Positions 12,140-25,380 are shown, numbered from the stretch's first letter. The stretch is 64,000 bases of DNA from Chiua virens (GCA_019787685.1 JAHNUO010000014.1:310001-374000), one strand, 5' to 3'. Notes: generated from the letters alone by a model not told the origin. A program made the numbers and translations.

Positions 12140-13650
12140 TCATGCCATGCCGAAGTCCGAGCCTGGATCTTCGGGGTCCTCCTCTTCGTCCTCACTGCCA
12201 GTGGGTTCATGGTCCCCTTGGTCAAATACAAAGGCAGTTTTTGCTGTCCCCACAGCGCGGTCAATTATACCCCAACACTTCCGGGTCTCCACTGTTCCGA
12301 TGCTCGCCTTCACATTGCGTAAGTCAGTGACAATGCTGACACCAAAGTTGGAAAATTGTGTTGTGGTGAGGGCTGCGTCTTCACCATTTGTTTTGGCAGG
12401 AGTGATGACAGCAAGAAGGAGGACTGAGTGTCGCAATTTTTTCCAGATTGTCTGAGGACCTAACCCACAGACTAGGATACGTTCGAGGCGACCATATTGG
12501 ATGGCGATGACTTCGGTCGGTTCATCTTCAATTGCAAGTTCAACCTCGTACTAGTAGGGTTGTGTTGAAAAAGTCTCTACATTGATCTTTGGCGACAGAC
12601 TTACACGAACAAAGGTGTTATTTCGGCGTGATTCATTGAATCTTTTGAAGGACTGTGCGGTCTGAATTCTATCACCACCTTCACGAATCCGCATTTTTGA
12701 CCATGCCGGCATGATAAGTGGCAGGTTGGCGACAAGTTTCTCAAGTTGGCCACCAATGAGAGCCTTGAGATATATGGCGACCCTGCGACGAAGATCACTG
12801 CTCGGCTGGTACTCTGCACGGTGACTCTGAGCGTCACTGCTCCAGGGCGAAATCAAAGGTGCCTTCAAATTTTGTCAGTCTTGGGTTTGTATGTAGATCA
12901 TCGATCATCACCATCCAGACCTCGAGCTTCGCACTCAAACACGGCGTGGGTTCAACCCGATTTTTGCGAGGCGAGGCGTTGTCCGGTTTATTATAGGCAA
13001 TACCTCAACCCCAGTGAGAATTGGATGTTCCCGTATAGTACGCAATAGGATTTGTAATGATATTTTGACAGTCCGCTCAAAAGCTACTGAACGATATACC
13101 GTGACACACAATTGGGGCGGAAGGCACAATTTTCGTGTGCCCTCGTGTCACCCAGTTCCGGTGCAATTACATCACCCGGCTCGCGCGCGTGAATTCTACA
13201 GACGAATCGCTCAGGTTATGTCAATAATGTAAGCCATTAGTGAACGCAGTCGACCACCATGGCCTCTATTTCGTCATTGTCGTTTTGGTTCAAATCGATG
13301 GGACGGTTGTCATGCGTGTCCCGGGCGAGTATAAGGATAGGTGTTCTGATAAGACCATCCTCAAACTGGACGAGTTTAACGTCCCAGACCATTAGCATTT
13401 CACGGTTTGGATACTGGCGAGAAGGCGAGACTCGACGGGAAAGACCAAGTGGTTTGCCACGTCGGAAATTTTCTTTTGCCAGTGCAGATAATGCCTGGTC
13501 ATCGAGGAGCGGTTTTTTGAACGCAAGAGTGTGGAATCGCTGTTCAAGCGCATCCTGGTACAGATAGACGCTGATATTTTGATAGGATCTTCGTTTGCTT
13601 CGAGCGACATTCTTTGCAGGTGTGGTGCGAGTACTTGTTTGCAGAACCCC
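12140..13650 (-). pseudogene. 3' half of a CACTA/Plavaka-like transposon ORF, decayed
   Basis: Read on the minus strand. About 13640-13260 is one open segment (FHTLAFKKPLLDDQALSAL). About 12880-12600 has REGGDRI and SRRNNTFVR. About 12545-12140 has YGRLERILVCG, LLLAVITPAKTNG, FGVSIVTDLRNV and GIIDRAVG, then an acidic tail. The string of [SR]RxNxFVR, YGRLERI, LLAVI and IIDR motifs is one I associate with C-terminal parts of fungal Tnp2/Plavaka-type transposon proteins. The family name is from memory and uncertain. Stops between about 13260 and 12900 prevent a single product, so this is a remnant. Confidence 0.4.
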
Positions 13651-13853
13651 TGTACGTGGTGCGAATGAAGTATCCGTCTCGATCGATTCGATACATATCT
13701 GATGGAATCAGTTTGTTTTTTTTAAATGCATAAATATACTTTCTTTTCTATAGTCGGTGCTGCGCATCATCACCTCCTTTCATGCCAACTCCTAAACCCA
13801 GATTCTTATTAGTTCCCATTCGCGGCCGCGACGTGTAGCACCTAAAGTCGATC

Positions 13854-14582
13854 ATGCCTCTTCTTCTAACACGCTCTCGCAGCACTCGTCGGCTGCTTAC
13901 GAATCATGGGGTGTTCGAAATCGTGATGAGTTATCTTCCATCAATTTATCTGTTTGCACTCGCCGGATCATGCCGCTGGGTCAATATCGCCGTCCGAAGC
14001 TTCCTTCTGCATCGTTTGATGTACATGCTTCGCCCCTTCAAGTTCGGGGACGATTTTCGCATGTTCCGTGCGTTCCTGCGCAAAACAGCATCAGTCATCT
14101 CAGGGTCGTTTGCATTCGCATTTATCTTTGGAGACTGCGAAACACGTTGGGTTCCGCGCGACATGGATCTCTATGTTTGCCACACACAGTTGATCACTGT
14201 TCTCGATTTTATGTTCAGTCAAGGCTTTAGGGTTCATGCCACGCACCGACACGACCACGATTACAGCAATAACGCAATCGACCAGATTGTTCGCATTTCA
14301 AATGGAACTGTGGACTTGGATGTTGTTTCGTCCCGCTCAGATAGTTCCATCGCACCATTGTTCCAATTTCATTCGTCATTAGTGATGAACTATTTGTCGG
14401 CAGACACAGTTTTTTCTGCCTATCCTTCACTGATAGCGCGTAACGTTGGATTTTCGAATCCGATGGTAGAGCAGGAAGCGCGGTATACGTTTGCCATCAT
14501 GGACGCGTATGCAAAGTGGGGGGTGCGGCAATATTTTCTCAATTCGGCAGAAAATCTTTTTCTGGAAGCAATGTTCAAGTGA
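13854..14582 (+). CDS. intact F-box/nucleotidyltransferase-like protein (242 aa)
   Basis: This is a single-exon ORF from ATG to TGA. The N-terminus (residues about 15-45, VFEIVMSYLPSIYLFALAG) looks like an F-box-type helical motif. The middle has SGSFAFAFI, followed about 12 residues later by RDMDLYV. That is the layout of the Gly-Ser and Asp-x-Asp metal-binding motifs of nucleotidyltransferase-fold proteins, and many Agaricomycetes carry related genes of unknown role. The DMDLYV acids are intact. No catalysis has been shown for this group, so activity is inference. It sits between transposon remnants and may be mobile-element associated. Confidence 0.55.
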   Translation: MPLLLTRSRSTRRLLTNHGVFEIVMSYLPSIYLFALAGSCRWVNIAVRSFLLHRLMYMLRPFKFGDDFRMFRAFLRKTASVISGSFAFAFIFGDCETRWVPRDMDLYVCHTQLITVLDFMFSQGFRVHATHRHDHDYSNNAIDQIVRISNGTVDLDVVSSRSDSSIAPLFQFHSSLVMNYLSADTVFSAYPSLIARNVGFSNPMVEQEARYTFAIMDAYAKWGVRQYFLNSAENLFLEAMFK

Positions 14583-14989
14583 TTTTGTGATTTTCTTTTG
14601 TTTAGCAGCTTACAACGAATACACAGTGACACGCTTCCGTTACACGTTTGTGAACGATCGGCGGAATGCCCAGCGACTGTGAGAAATAGCAGGGGAAGAG
14701 GAAGTTTATTGGCAGGTTTGGAACATGCTGATTCGGCGAGGAATATGATGTATGACGGTCGGGTGGAGGAATTTGAAGTTGAATGGGTTTTATCCCGATT
14801 ACGCTGTGACGGCGCACCGTCTTTACATGCGCACACTCCGTATGTTTCGGTACGGGGTGGTACTATAACAGTGTAACAGAATAGGAGAATGTGGATTCCG
14901 CCTGATCTTGACTGCTGTCTGTTGTATCAATACGGTTTCCGATATTATTATGTCATACATAGGAGCTGACAAGAGCAGGATTCGTTAGA

Positions 14990-17900
14990 CCTCGATGGCA
15001 CACCACACACGGAAGGAGCTCACAGGCCAACTCACAAAGATCGAGCTGGAAGAGCTTTTGCCAGAAATTTCGTTTCCTCGGTCGCTGCGAAAGACTCTTA
15101 CAAAGGGCTATCCGTGGCAATGTAACGTTATACAACATGAACACCGACGACATCGTACGAATGCTCGAAGGCCAATTGATGCCACAGTTGCCTGTATCGT
15201 TGGCGTCAGTTCTTGCGATAACGTACATCGGTTCACGAAAGCTACCAAAGGATTGGTTGAAAGCAACGTTTCGTGTTCGCCGACACGTCGTTCACGATGC
15301 GCTTTGCTGGTTGCAAATAAATAACCCTTTTTACAACAATATACGCATTTCAGGGGAACGTGTTAATGCACTTCCGGAAGACGATGTTCCGGAGGAGCTT
15401 TTAGCCATTATTCGTCAAGAAGGAGATGCGAATATTGCGGTACGCGAAAGTGAGAGTTATGTGCCTTCGTGTAGTGAAATAGAATTGGGATCAGGTGAGC
15501 CCGAGCCGTCTGTGGAACGCAACGTAGCAACTTAGTGCGTAAAATTAGCTAGCGACACTGCCGGGGGTAACCACGATACAGACTTGGATGTTTCAATGGA
15601 GCGTTACGATAACGATGATAATTTGCTCGCTATACATGACGAATGTGAGCGTACAGCATACTTGAGATGATTGAGGTGTTGAATCACATTCTGATGTTGT
15701 GTCGACAGCAAGCATGGTGATTCCACTCCAGTGCTTAGGCGTTTCCGATGTCGATTTAACGCGCGGCGCATTGAATGATTTGATGGCTTATGGATTGGGA
15801 AATCTCATCGCTGACAAGGATGAAGGAGGGTATGCAGTCCACTATAGTCGAAGCGCGGTTTCCGATTTTGGAAGGGATACCAACGGTCGCGAACGATGGG
15901 CGTTGGAAAGTTTTTCTTAATCCGGAGTGCCTAGGTAAAATTTCCCTCGGTCGATGGGCATTGGAAACGAGAAATTATTTTCTAATTCGAAGTGACTGGG
16001 GTGTTCGAAGTCCGTCCGATCGCGAGGGACGTATTCTTTCCCTCGGCCCGAGAATTACTTTTTTGGGAGCACGGTTGTCCCGCTTTCCATAGAATCTGAC
16101 AACAGCCGGGTACTTTATCGAGGGCGCATTTGGAGAACTACACTTTTTCTTGGAGGCCCTTCGTTATGGATAACAATCAATCCGAACGACATCCATGACC
16201 CTATCTTTGCGGGCGAGGAAATTGATATAAATGCTTTCTCGCAGTTTCTCGGACCAGATATGGATAAAAGAGCGAGAAACATTGCGAGAGATCCTTACGC
16301 AGCCGCGAAGTACATACTTTTTTTGCATCATTACATAATACCGTCGTTGCAACGCTATTCGGCATTCGGGCAGAACGGAATCGTATAAAAAGTCAAGTTG
16401 GTGTTTTCGGTGGGGTCAGTGCGTACTTCGGTGTCGTTGAGGCTCAAGGTCGTAGCACGCTCCATTTGCATTGCTTCATATGGCTGGAAAACACACCAAA
16501 TGTTTATGAACTCCAGGATCTCTTGCACACTACGTGTTTTCCAGACAAAATACGACAATTCATCCGTGCAAACATTCGGGCACACGTCGATGGGCTTGAC
16601 GCTCAGACAATTCGCACTTCGCCTCGAAACTCACAGATAGGATACTCTCGCGTCCCTGATCCAGATATGACAGATTGGGACGAACAAATGCACCAATTGG
16701 AACGGGAAGTGGTGCGAGCCAGCCAAATCCACACTTGTTCGACTTCGACTTGCCTCCGATACAATAAACATGGTCGGTTGCAATGCAAACGACGCGCTCC
16801 GTGGAGTCTTAGTTCGGAAGAGATCATCAACGACGCCGGGAATTGGTCGCCGAAGTCTGAGAGGACGTTTGGTTACATGAACAATTTCTGTCCGGCAATT
16901 ACAACCACTCTTTTTTGCAACAACGATATCAAATTATTGACCAGTGGCAACGATACAAAGGACGTTATGTGGTACACAACATCGTATGCTACTAAGATGC
17001 AATCCAAGAATAACAATGTTTCGGCACTGATGGCGATCGCGTTGCTATATCACGAGTCACACAGCACACACGTTTCAAATGTGCTTGAACGGAATCGGCT
17101 TCTTATTTTTAGGTGTCAGCAGGCAATTAACCGCGAGATGGAACTTTCGGGGCCCCAAATAGTTTCATGTATTAATGGCGATGGCGACAGCGTGACCTCG
17201 CATCACTACGCTCCGCTCTACTTGTCGTTTGTCCAGAGGCTGCTGGAAAGTACTTTGTTTGTGATAAGCGACAGACAGTCGTTTTCAACGATGTACGTAA
17301 TCGATGCGTTTTGCAAACCGCAAAAGATTACTTATGTTGAGGTGCACATAGAGAGCGGGGGTCGCTATCAGCACCGTCTGGATCAGACAACCATGATATA
17401 GATCACACTGAGACGGAACCCACGGACGACACAAACACAGTAAGCAGATTATTTGTAGCTCTCATCACAAGCAAAACGCTAAGGTGAGCAACCTGTAGAA
17501 AACCATTACGCTTGAATTTGGAGCTGAAGGTCGCCTGCAATCTCGAGCATCCCAACTCGATGATTACCGGTTGCGGGGCGTGGAGTTGGAAACATTTTCA
17601 TACATAGATTTCGTTGTCAACACTTATGAAGAATGCATCCTTGCCAGTAAGCGAGATCGAGATCATCAAAATGATGAAGATGGACTGCGAGATGAGAGTG
17701 TCCATTCCACAGCTCGTCGTGGCCGACCATCGCAGCAGCGCAGTAGATATCTCGCAGAATACCCCCGTTAAAAAGCGTACACACGCGTTATTCGACCTTC
17801 AGATCACAACACTCTGCCCAACATTGTTGGCCCTTTTTTTCCCTCCCCGAAAGACGATGACCGTCGGTCTCTATATTACGCCTCTATGTTGGCGCTTCTT

Positions 17901-18025
17901 GTTCCATGGCGACAAATCGAGGATATTAATCCAAATGGTGATCTATGGGAAGAAATATTCAACGACCTCTTACTAAGTAGCTATGAGATAAACTCTAAGA
18001 ATGGTAATGGCTATCACGTTATCGT
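14990..18025 (+). pseudogene. Helitron Rep (HUH endonuclease) protein, decayed, helicase missing
   Basis: Helitrons replicate by a Rep-type HUH nuclease fused to a Pif1-like helicase. Rep segments appear in order: NVTLYNMNTDDIVRMLEGQ (about 15120), WLQINNPFYNNIRIS (about 15305), LPEDDVPEELL, LWITINPNDIHDPIF (about 16170), and the HUH core TLHLHCFIWL (about 16460). Next come the two-tyrosine motif YTTSYATK (about 16971) and the Rep C-terminal block (FSYIDFVVNTYE, about 17600; LYYASMLALLVPWR, about 17870). Frames change near 16390 and in 15540-16130, with several stops, so the protein is not made. The sequence stops at about 18.02 kb against the next gene, before any helicase. Termini were not identified. 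Confidence 0.8.
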
Positions 18026-18094
18026 GTGAAGTCGCTCGACCCAGTTAACCACGGCGCACTCGAAAGAGCATTCAGGAAGGTGCTTTCCAGCACC

Positions 18095-20189
18095 TCATCG
18101 TTTCGCCTGAGCAACTCGGACCATACAAAGGTCACCTCCCTCGTCTTGCCCGACTCCTTCCTCAATCAGCTCCAAGACATACAAAAGGTCTCGGGTCAGG
18201 AGCAGAAGATTGTGGCGGGCGTGATCATGGGCGTGATCTGACTCGGATTCTGCAATATCTGGTTCTGATAGGGAAAGACTCGGAGTAGCGTGGTTTTGGA
18301 TGATCTTGTCAGCAATTTGAAGCAGCTCGTCTGGGGAAGGATCTGAGGAAGCAAAGGCCGCGAGAGAAGATTGACCACATTCAACTCGCCATGCGTTGAG
18401 GATGATGCCACGGAGAATTTGAAGAAGCGTCGATACCAAAGTGTGGTAATCGGGATGCTCGCAAGCAAGTCGAGTTCGACCGAGCACAGCAAAGAAGTAC
18501 GAGAGGCTGCTGACTTGAGATACCGAGCCTCGGTGGACGTGTAAGAGTGCCCAGATGAGGTTCATAGTAAGGTGGAACAGGCCAAATCGCAGCTGGAGGA
18601 ACTGGATTCGAGTGAACGTATTGACGTCTTTTGTTCGTAACGCCTTGGCATCTCGGATACGTGCATTCGTCGACTGGTCGTCGATACTGGGAACAGCTCT
18701 ATCAGACAATTGGTCGTGCGTCATCTTCAGCTGGTTGAGGTAGACATCGTCGATAACCGAAATGTTTCCTGCAACAGAATTCTCTTCAATAATCGAGGTA
18801 CGCAAGGGAAACTGTTTGGTGCGGTGGACATCGGATGCTTTTCGACATTCTGGGTGGAGAAGGACTTGGTCATCGGCGTGCTCGTATGCCTCGAATGATG
18901 AGCAACATTTGAGGAGAATGTCGACTATGTGAATTCGGACCTGGTCCCGAAAGCGCGCCTGTTGCTTGAATGTTGGTCGTACGTCTTGATAGAACTCGAG
19001 ATCGGCTGCTTGCTGGGCTCGTTGTATCATCGGAGACAATCGAAGATCGTTAGGATTGGAGTTCTGAATGTCGTACAAGATCGCAAATGTGCCGGATTGA
19101 ACTTTTGATGGAGCGTTATCTCGTTGTTCGACATGTATTGACATCTTGATGTTTATGTTATCCCAGCAAAGGATATGAGGTCCACGCGCAATCTGACGAG
19201 CATGTTCGAGGCTTTCCGAAGCCAATTGATCCAGTAGATTCGTCAGCGCAGTGAAGGATATACATATCCCACACTTATGTAAGGCTTCGATCGTCTGACG
19301 CGAAGCTCCGTTCGTCCAAAGGAACAACGTGAACGGTGTGGCAAAGTAGGAGGACCTCCGTGATCGTTCTCTGGCTAGCTGCGTCACGATCGCATTACAC
19401 GCCTTCAAAAGTCAATCCGTTGAGTACTTTGGTCAAATTAGCACGCATACAGTGATAGGCAAGTTCTTTTTATTCTTTTTATTCTCTTTTTTTGCGCGTT
19501 CTGTCACTGCGGCAACTGTGTTGGAGACCAGTCCGTAGATACACATTTCTCTTACCCTTCACTACGTACATACACTACATTACCATATATAGACACCGTT
19601 CACTCTTTACCCACGACACGCCGCCTCATGGCTCTCCAGTCTTGTTCCACCACGACTGGAGGTAAGTCACTAGCTATGCACTCTCCCTACCTACTTACTG
19701 ACATGCTGTAGTGTATTCACACATCCTTTAGTTCGTCCGAATTACAGCAACCTTGAGGATGTGTCCAAGAATCGGGGCGCTCTTCTCGACAAGCGGGCCA
19801 ACAAATCGATCGACATCCCACGTTAAGAGGCTATCCAGGGTAGTTGTGTTGATAGTTGTTCTAAGAGCGTCCTTGACGGCATCCATCCATTTCGAAATCT
19901 TGTCTGATACGAGCTCGAGTGCGTGCGGTTCCATCCAGGCAAGAAGAACACCACGGCCTTTGTCGTCCTCGAAGATATGATCCAGCATGTTGTCCAGCTT
20001 TCCAGAAGCATTGGCAAAAAAAGAGTTTCGATATCTCGAAAATTCCCTCTTTGTTGGGTCCAAGATACCGAGAAGAAAGTCTAAGAGTCCGACACGGCCA
20101 TCCCGAAGAATTTCCAAGGCCTTTCGAAAGCGCTCGTCACGGGTGTGTCGTGTACCATCCGAGCCAATGTTCTGGTCAATGGACTCCAT
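18095..20189 (-). pseudogene. DUF6589-like protein, C-terminally truncated
   Basis: DUF6589 proteins are abundant in Agaricomycetes, function unproven, possibly transposon-derived. The N-terminal exon (20189 down to 19728) has LEILRDGRVGLLDFLLGIL and a Met-Pro-His helix. After an intron-containing gap, the main exon (19408 down to 18095) has LWTNGASRQTIEALHKCG, CWDNINIKMSIHVEQR, VQSGTFAILYD, WALLHVHRGSVSQ, CEHPDYHTLVSTLLQILRG and NAWRVECG, the usual order of this family. The frame ends abruptly after a Glu/Gly-rich stretch at 18095, before the conserved C-terminal block, and the decayed Helitron lies directly beyond. I infer truncation by that junction. A splice between 19728 and 19408 was not resolved. 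Confidence 0.6.
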
Positions 20190-20593
20190 TACATAGGCAT
20201 CGCATGGGAGGGAGAGCAGGAAGGATTGATCGATGAGCGATGAGCAAGGAGGAGTCTTATCTTATCTTATCATACAGGATAACTACTTAGATAACTACTT
20301 ATCCTACGGACGCCACGGGCCGGGCTATCCTGCACAGCAGAAAGGCCTAAAAATGTACTTATAAGTCACGTTGTCGTGAGAAGCCGCGCGTCCCCTTTGC
20401 ATCGCTACGAAGTTTACCAGACCGTCTATCGACGGTCTGCCTCATCCGAAAAGGATCGCGGCACACGTGACCTGGGCTGGTCACCAGACTAGGATTGCCT
20501 CTTTTAGACGAGTCTACATGGCCCATGCGAAGGGGTCGATTGGTCGACCCCTTTGAATGACTAATCTGCCGCAGCCTCAACTTGACCACGTGC

Positions 20594-21926
20594 ATGGACC
20601 AATCAAACTTGGACAGCGAATGTTCAGACTTTCACCCGAACTCGGAGGGGCATACTGAGGTTAGTCAGACACCTTCCAAGCGTCTTCAAGACGAGTCCGT
20701 TTCAGCCGAAGCAAAAAAACGTGTGCTCGAAGTGGACCCGCACAAGGGACGTTGTCTGATCGAGAATTGTGATCCGGGTCGTGGTGTGGAGTTCGCACAT
20801 TGTTATCCACGGAGCCTGACGAAGAAGTTTGGGCAAGTAAGTTTGTTTTTCAGAGATGAGGCTGAACATGATCGAACTTTGCATGCCAGATGACCCGTTT
20901 GGAGTATTGGTGGGACATGAAGTATCAGACGCTCAATCTCGACACTCGTTACAATATCTTCTCAGGTATGTCTCGATGCATCCAAAAGTCGATGTCGTGC
21001 CATGGTTTTCCCAGTCAACGCCAGTCTGCACCACATGTTCGACAAACCCAACAACTCACCATCATGGACACTACTACCCACTGATGAGATCGTCATGACA
21101 TTCTGGAACACGTTGAAGGAAATAGAAGGCTTACTCCGTGCCTCTCGAGGAAACTTTCCGACTTTCCCTGTAAGCGCTGTGTTTCGCACCTCCTGATTAA
21201 CACTCAACCGTTGCGAAGGACAAACTATTCCGATATCGTTTGATCGTGTTGCCCTTGAGTAAGCTGAAGGGATGCATCATCACCAATCAGCGTACCGTGA
21301 CCAACGATCCCACACCATCAATAGATCAATTCCAGCTTCATGCTTACCCCTTCCACGATTACCCAATCCTCGAAAGCCATCTTCGTCCCCATTTCGTCAT
21401 CCTTGAAGCGGGTCGCAAGCTCAAGCAATTTCCTGTCACACTTGCATCGGATTTCATCAACAAGTACCCTATTTGGAGACGAGTTTCGGAGCTCTACGAA
21501 GCGTGGACGGCTGCTATCCCGAAAGACGCTTCAAAGGATGCGGAATTCAACCTGCCGGCTAAACAAGAACCTTCAGAGGATGATGATGACGATCAGACCG
21601 CCCATGGCAGATATGAGAATTCCCTAAAGCGCCGCCCGGGCCGTGCCAGTGCCAGTGGCTCACCCGCCAAACGCGTCAAATGTGTCAAGAATAGAGAAAA
21701 GAACGGCAATGGGAAGCAGCAGCGTGACACTGAAATGGAAAGCGGAAGGTACGGGGATGCTTAAAAGGCTAAGGCACTTAACTAATTGGCATATAGAACA
21801 GTGAGTGACTCGGCCAGTCTATCTGGCGAGACGCTTCGGGACCACGACGAGAAGGTGGGGAAAGTCTCGAAGTCGGAACGCATCTTTGAATGGTTGAACT
21901 CTTGTTCACTCGTGGCTTTTTCGTGA
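20594..21926 (+). CDS. HNH-nuclease domain protein, intact, five exons (377 aa)
   Basis: Exons 20594-20836, 20890-20965, 21015-21169, 21219-21748 and 21797-21926 join in frame from ATG to TGA through GT-AG introns of 48-53 nt. An N-terminal Ser/Glu-rich region leads to GRCLIENCDPGRGVEFAHCYPRS, which has the form of the HNH core (V-E-x-x-H). It is followed by LEYWWDMKYQTLNLDTRYN, HHMFD and WTLLP, the rest of the basidiomycete HNH_2-like module. The C-terminal third is acidic and then strongly basic (KRRPGR, PAKRVK), suggesting nuclear location. Nuclease activity is inferred from the family. This is the best-preserved gene in the window. Confidence 0.75.
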
Positions 21927-22082
21927 CGTCCTTTGCAACCTGCTTACAAGACTCACGGTTCAATCCTGAAAGGCTCGGATTTGCTTTGGCCGTCAGTGTG
22001 GATGAGGCTCTGTTTGAGGCCACCGTCAATGGAGTACATGAAGGCCGGGTTGTTGAGACATTCGATATTCACCACCTTGTAA

Positions 22083-22742
22083 TGGGTCACACCACAGATT
22101 TTTTGTGATTTAAGATAGGTTCATACTATGATCGAAATGTGAATCCTGTACTTCGAATACAACTTGTCATTCAGAACGTGTTTGAATTTTATGTCTGAAC
22201 GTATCACTAAATTTTAGCCTAAACTTTGCATATCCGTGTACGTATCAACTCGGTCAATATGTAGTGTAATATTTGAAATTTACTATTGGCCAGAATGTAA
22301 CTGTAAATGCCAAATTTGGGCTTGTCATATAAACCCTAATAATACTTTAAGTCTTGGTGTGCAGTCATTAACCACCATTTGAATGCAACATCATTGCTTG
22401 AGCCAAAACCAAGAGAACTGAATGATTGCAAATACTTCATATTTTGTCCACCACACAAGCCACAGCAAGACTTGAAGTATTATTAGGGTTTATATGACAA
22501 GCCCAAATTTGGCATTTACAGTTACATTCTGACCAATAGTAAATTTCAAATATTACACTACATATTGACCGAGTTGATACGTACACCATGTGGATATGCA
22601 AAGTTTAGGCCAAAATTTAGTGATACGTTCAGACATAAAATTCAAACATGTTCTGAATGACAAGTTGTATTTGAACTACAGGATTCACATTTCGACCATA
22701 GTATGAACCTATCTTAAATCACAAAAAATCTGTGGTGTCATT
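22083..22742. mobile_element. foldback/MITE-like element with long inverted arms
   Basis: The left arm (about 22083-22352) and right arm (about 22461-22742) are near-perfect reverse complements of about 260-280 bp. For example, ccaaatttgggcttgtcata on the left pairs with tatgacaagcccaaatttgg on the right. They flank a roughly 110-bp unique loop. There is no coding frame. A clear target-site duplication was not found. Confidence 0.75.
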
Positions 22743-22974
22743 ACCCTGCTTGCAAGGTCATATCCACACGTCGCTTCGTGTGCAAAACGTACACATAAAT
22801 AAATAATAAATAACCAAAAATAGAAATAAATATAAGAGACGTTCATGGATGCTAAGAAAAAAAAAAACTTAAGGTAGGGCTCACACAGTTTCATCCAACG
22901 CCATGTGATGTGACATTGATGTGACACAGCTTGTTAAGTTGAGGATAAGTACTGCCACCGGGTCAATGTATATA

Positions 22975-24689
22975 CAGTCGACTCCCTTATAACCCATACC
23001 CCCTCGGGAGTCGTCATAAGTCATGGATTATGGGAGAGTATGGGGTATACAACAGGTCACTAATTACAAGACAAATTTTCATATATGTATCTCCACGAGC
23101 TTAGTGGTAATGCAAGGGTGTTATGTACGAGTGAAATAGCTAGTCATGGTAATCTTGGTATTATTCATGCTCGCAGTGCATGCACGTGTTTCATGACTGA
23201 ACCTACACAACATCATTTCCAACATGTGAGCAAAGTGAGTGTCAATCTCCATGACAGCATCACAAATCTCCTGGTCAGCTGCTTCGGACATGTTGTGTGC
23301 CTCGCAAGCAGGGTTAAGAAGCTCGGAAAGGTCAATTTGATTAAAGCGTATGTCGCAACTTTTTTGCATGGCCGGGAATGACTTACCATAAATTACCATG
23401 TGATCGTATCTCAAATTCGACAAAATTATTAGTCTCGAGCCGTTCTAGGAAGGCGCTTACAGGTATCGGGATTTTCCGCGCCATAGAACGTCTGACTCTT
23501 GCATCGAGTCACACATGTCACGCTTTAAATCTATATTTGGATATATTCGTCTGTTTTTGGATGGGTGCATAACACAACTGTCTTGTTTTGGATTTAAATC
23601 CTTAAAAGTAAATTCGCATAGGACCTGCTAAGTCTCTTCATTACTTCGACAAGCTGCCAGATGGTTCCATCATATGATATCTAATACTTGATGGACCATG
23701 TTCCATCATTTAATACCTCCTACACCATATCATGAAAAATCCTACACATTCCTTTCTTCCCGACAAAGCAATACACCAAACTACTGCTCTGAGTCCACTC
23801 GACACACTCTTTCTATGATTTCCGAGGCACAAATGGGTCGTAAACCATACTCATGGCAGTTGGACTGTGCTGAGGCATTTATTCTTGGCATATATTGTGT
23901 CATTCTTGCAGGAACAGGGTTTGGAAGTCCTACACTATCCATGCAGGATAGAACAGTGAAGACTTTTGCTGCTATGTTTCCCGTGAGTGTTTCCCTTAGT
24001 TGCTGTGTACTCCAGATTTGAATCGGGGATGAATCGCATGATGACTCGGATGTTTGATTTTGATCATCATCCAAGTCTGTGTCAGACTCACTACCAGCAT
24101 TGAACATGGTGTGAGAGATGGGAGGTGCAGAGAATGGGTCGACTTCATCATCAAAGTCAAACAGGTTATTATCGTCAATATTGTAGTTGTCAGTCATGTC
24201 GAGTCTGATCAGCCCATCAGCCTATCAATCAAACTTATCTTGAATAAATATTCAGTAATAATTAATTGCAGCACGGCTCGGTGGCTTAGTAATGGCTTAG
24301 TAATCCAAGCGTGACACGATGCAAGAGCTGCCGGGTAAAAGTCCCCAGACGTTATAGGAAACATCTGCTCCCCGAGTTCACCCGAATTTCCTATAACGGC
24401 TCGAGACTACAAAATTATATAAATTTTCTCATTGAAATGACCATTATTGGACTTCTGTTGAAGAGTTGTGTCATTATTGCCATGTTGGGATGAGCAAAAT
24501 ACAATGGTTATATAATCCTGGCACTTTCTGATACAGCGACGTATGGGTTATCACCATCCAAATGGCTATGGGGTATGGGGTATGGGGTATGGCCAGAATT
24601 TACTGCGAACAGACTCGGGAGTCAGGAAAATGTATGGGTTATTAGGGAGTATGGGTTATAAGGGGTATGGGTTACAAGGGAGTCGACTG
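22975..24689. mobile_element. Tc1/mariner-pogo-like transposon with TA duplications
   Basis: The left end CAGTCGACTCCCTTATAACC and the right end, read inward as CAGTCGACTCCCTTGTAACC, form TIRs of about 28 bp with one mismatch. TA dinucleotides flank both ends (22973-22974 and 24690-24691), as expected for this superfamily. The right end also holds several tandem variants of a tatggggta/tatgggtta motif (24560-24670). The interior (1.7 kb) has only short frames; a minus-strand acidic ORF (24197-23781, FDFDDEVDPF) is the longest. No DDE/D triad was recognised, so the element is probably non-autonomous. Confidence 0.7.
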
Positions 24690-24699
24690 TATTAGGAAA

Positions 24700-25380
24700 G
24701 GGGACAAGGTTGCTTCCCGGTGTGATGCTCGGAAATTAGTGAGACTCTACTACAATAAGTGGAATAACGAGGAAATCAAACAATCTTGCTTCAGGTCCAA
24801 CTCCTGGACCTTCAATCAAATTCGTCAACACACTGCTGCTGTCTTCATTGTGCCGACTGGGACTCGGATATCCTTGTTGATGCAAGCCGGTAGTGGTCCG
24901 AAGGTTTGTTGTCTCGTTGAGGGTGATGTGACCTGTGTGGCGAGGGTCATCTGAGTTGAGGGCTGCTGATTCCGGAGCAATCTTGAACAACACGACTTGG
25001 TGAGTGATGCTTTATTTGACATGATTCTTGTGATACTGACCACATTTGCTGCAGTCCGGGTGCGTTTTGGTGGATGACCTCCAAAGAGGTTTGCCGCTCT
25101 GTTCTCAGAGCAGCGTCTTCGCCGTCCCATGTTGCAGTTTGTGCTGCTGGTGGCCAGTTCACTGCGACCCGGTGCGTCTCCGGCGCGACGTGACTTAATT
25201 TGTTTTTGACCCATTTATTTTTTTCACCTCGCTAAGTCGAGTTAGCTCAAAATCAATTCCTACAACGTCTTTTCAGAAATTCGACAACCAACATAATCTG
25301 TATTTGAGTTGTAACTACAAAATGTTGGTTTTAGAATGTCCCTAAATGAAGCATGTAGATTGATTTTGATTATTCCGTGA
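24700..25380. other. no supported gene
   Basis: Only short frames are present. A Ser/Thr/Arg-rich minus frame (25214-24825) has no recognisable motif and overlaps a plus frame of similar length. Confidence 0.35.

Noticed and set aside
16398..16640. Separate small gene overlapping the Helitron HUH motif
   Set aside because: It is another frame of the Rep coding sequence; the Rep frame holds the recognisable motif.
22070..22760. A target-site duplication for the foldback element
   Set aside because: Flanks (caccttgtaatggg and cattaccctgcttgcaagg) look like a continuation of the inverted arms, not a direct duplication.
23781..24197. Acidic minus ORF as the transposase of the TIR element
   Set aside because: No DDE/D residues, helix-turn-helix or other transposase motif could be seen.
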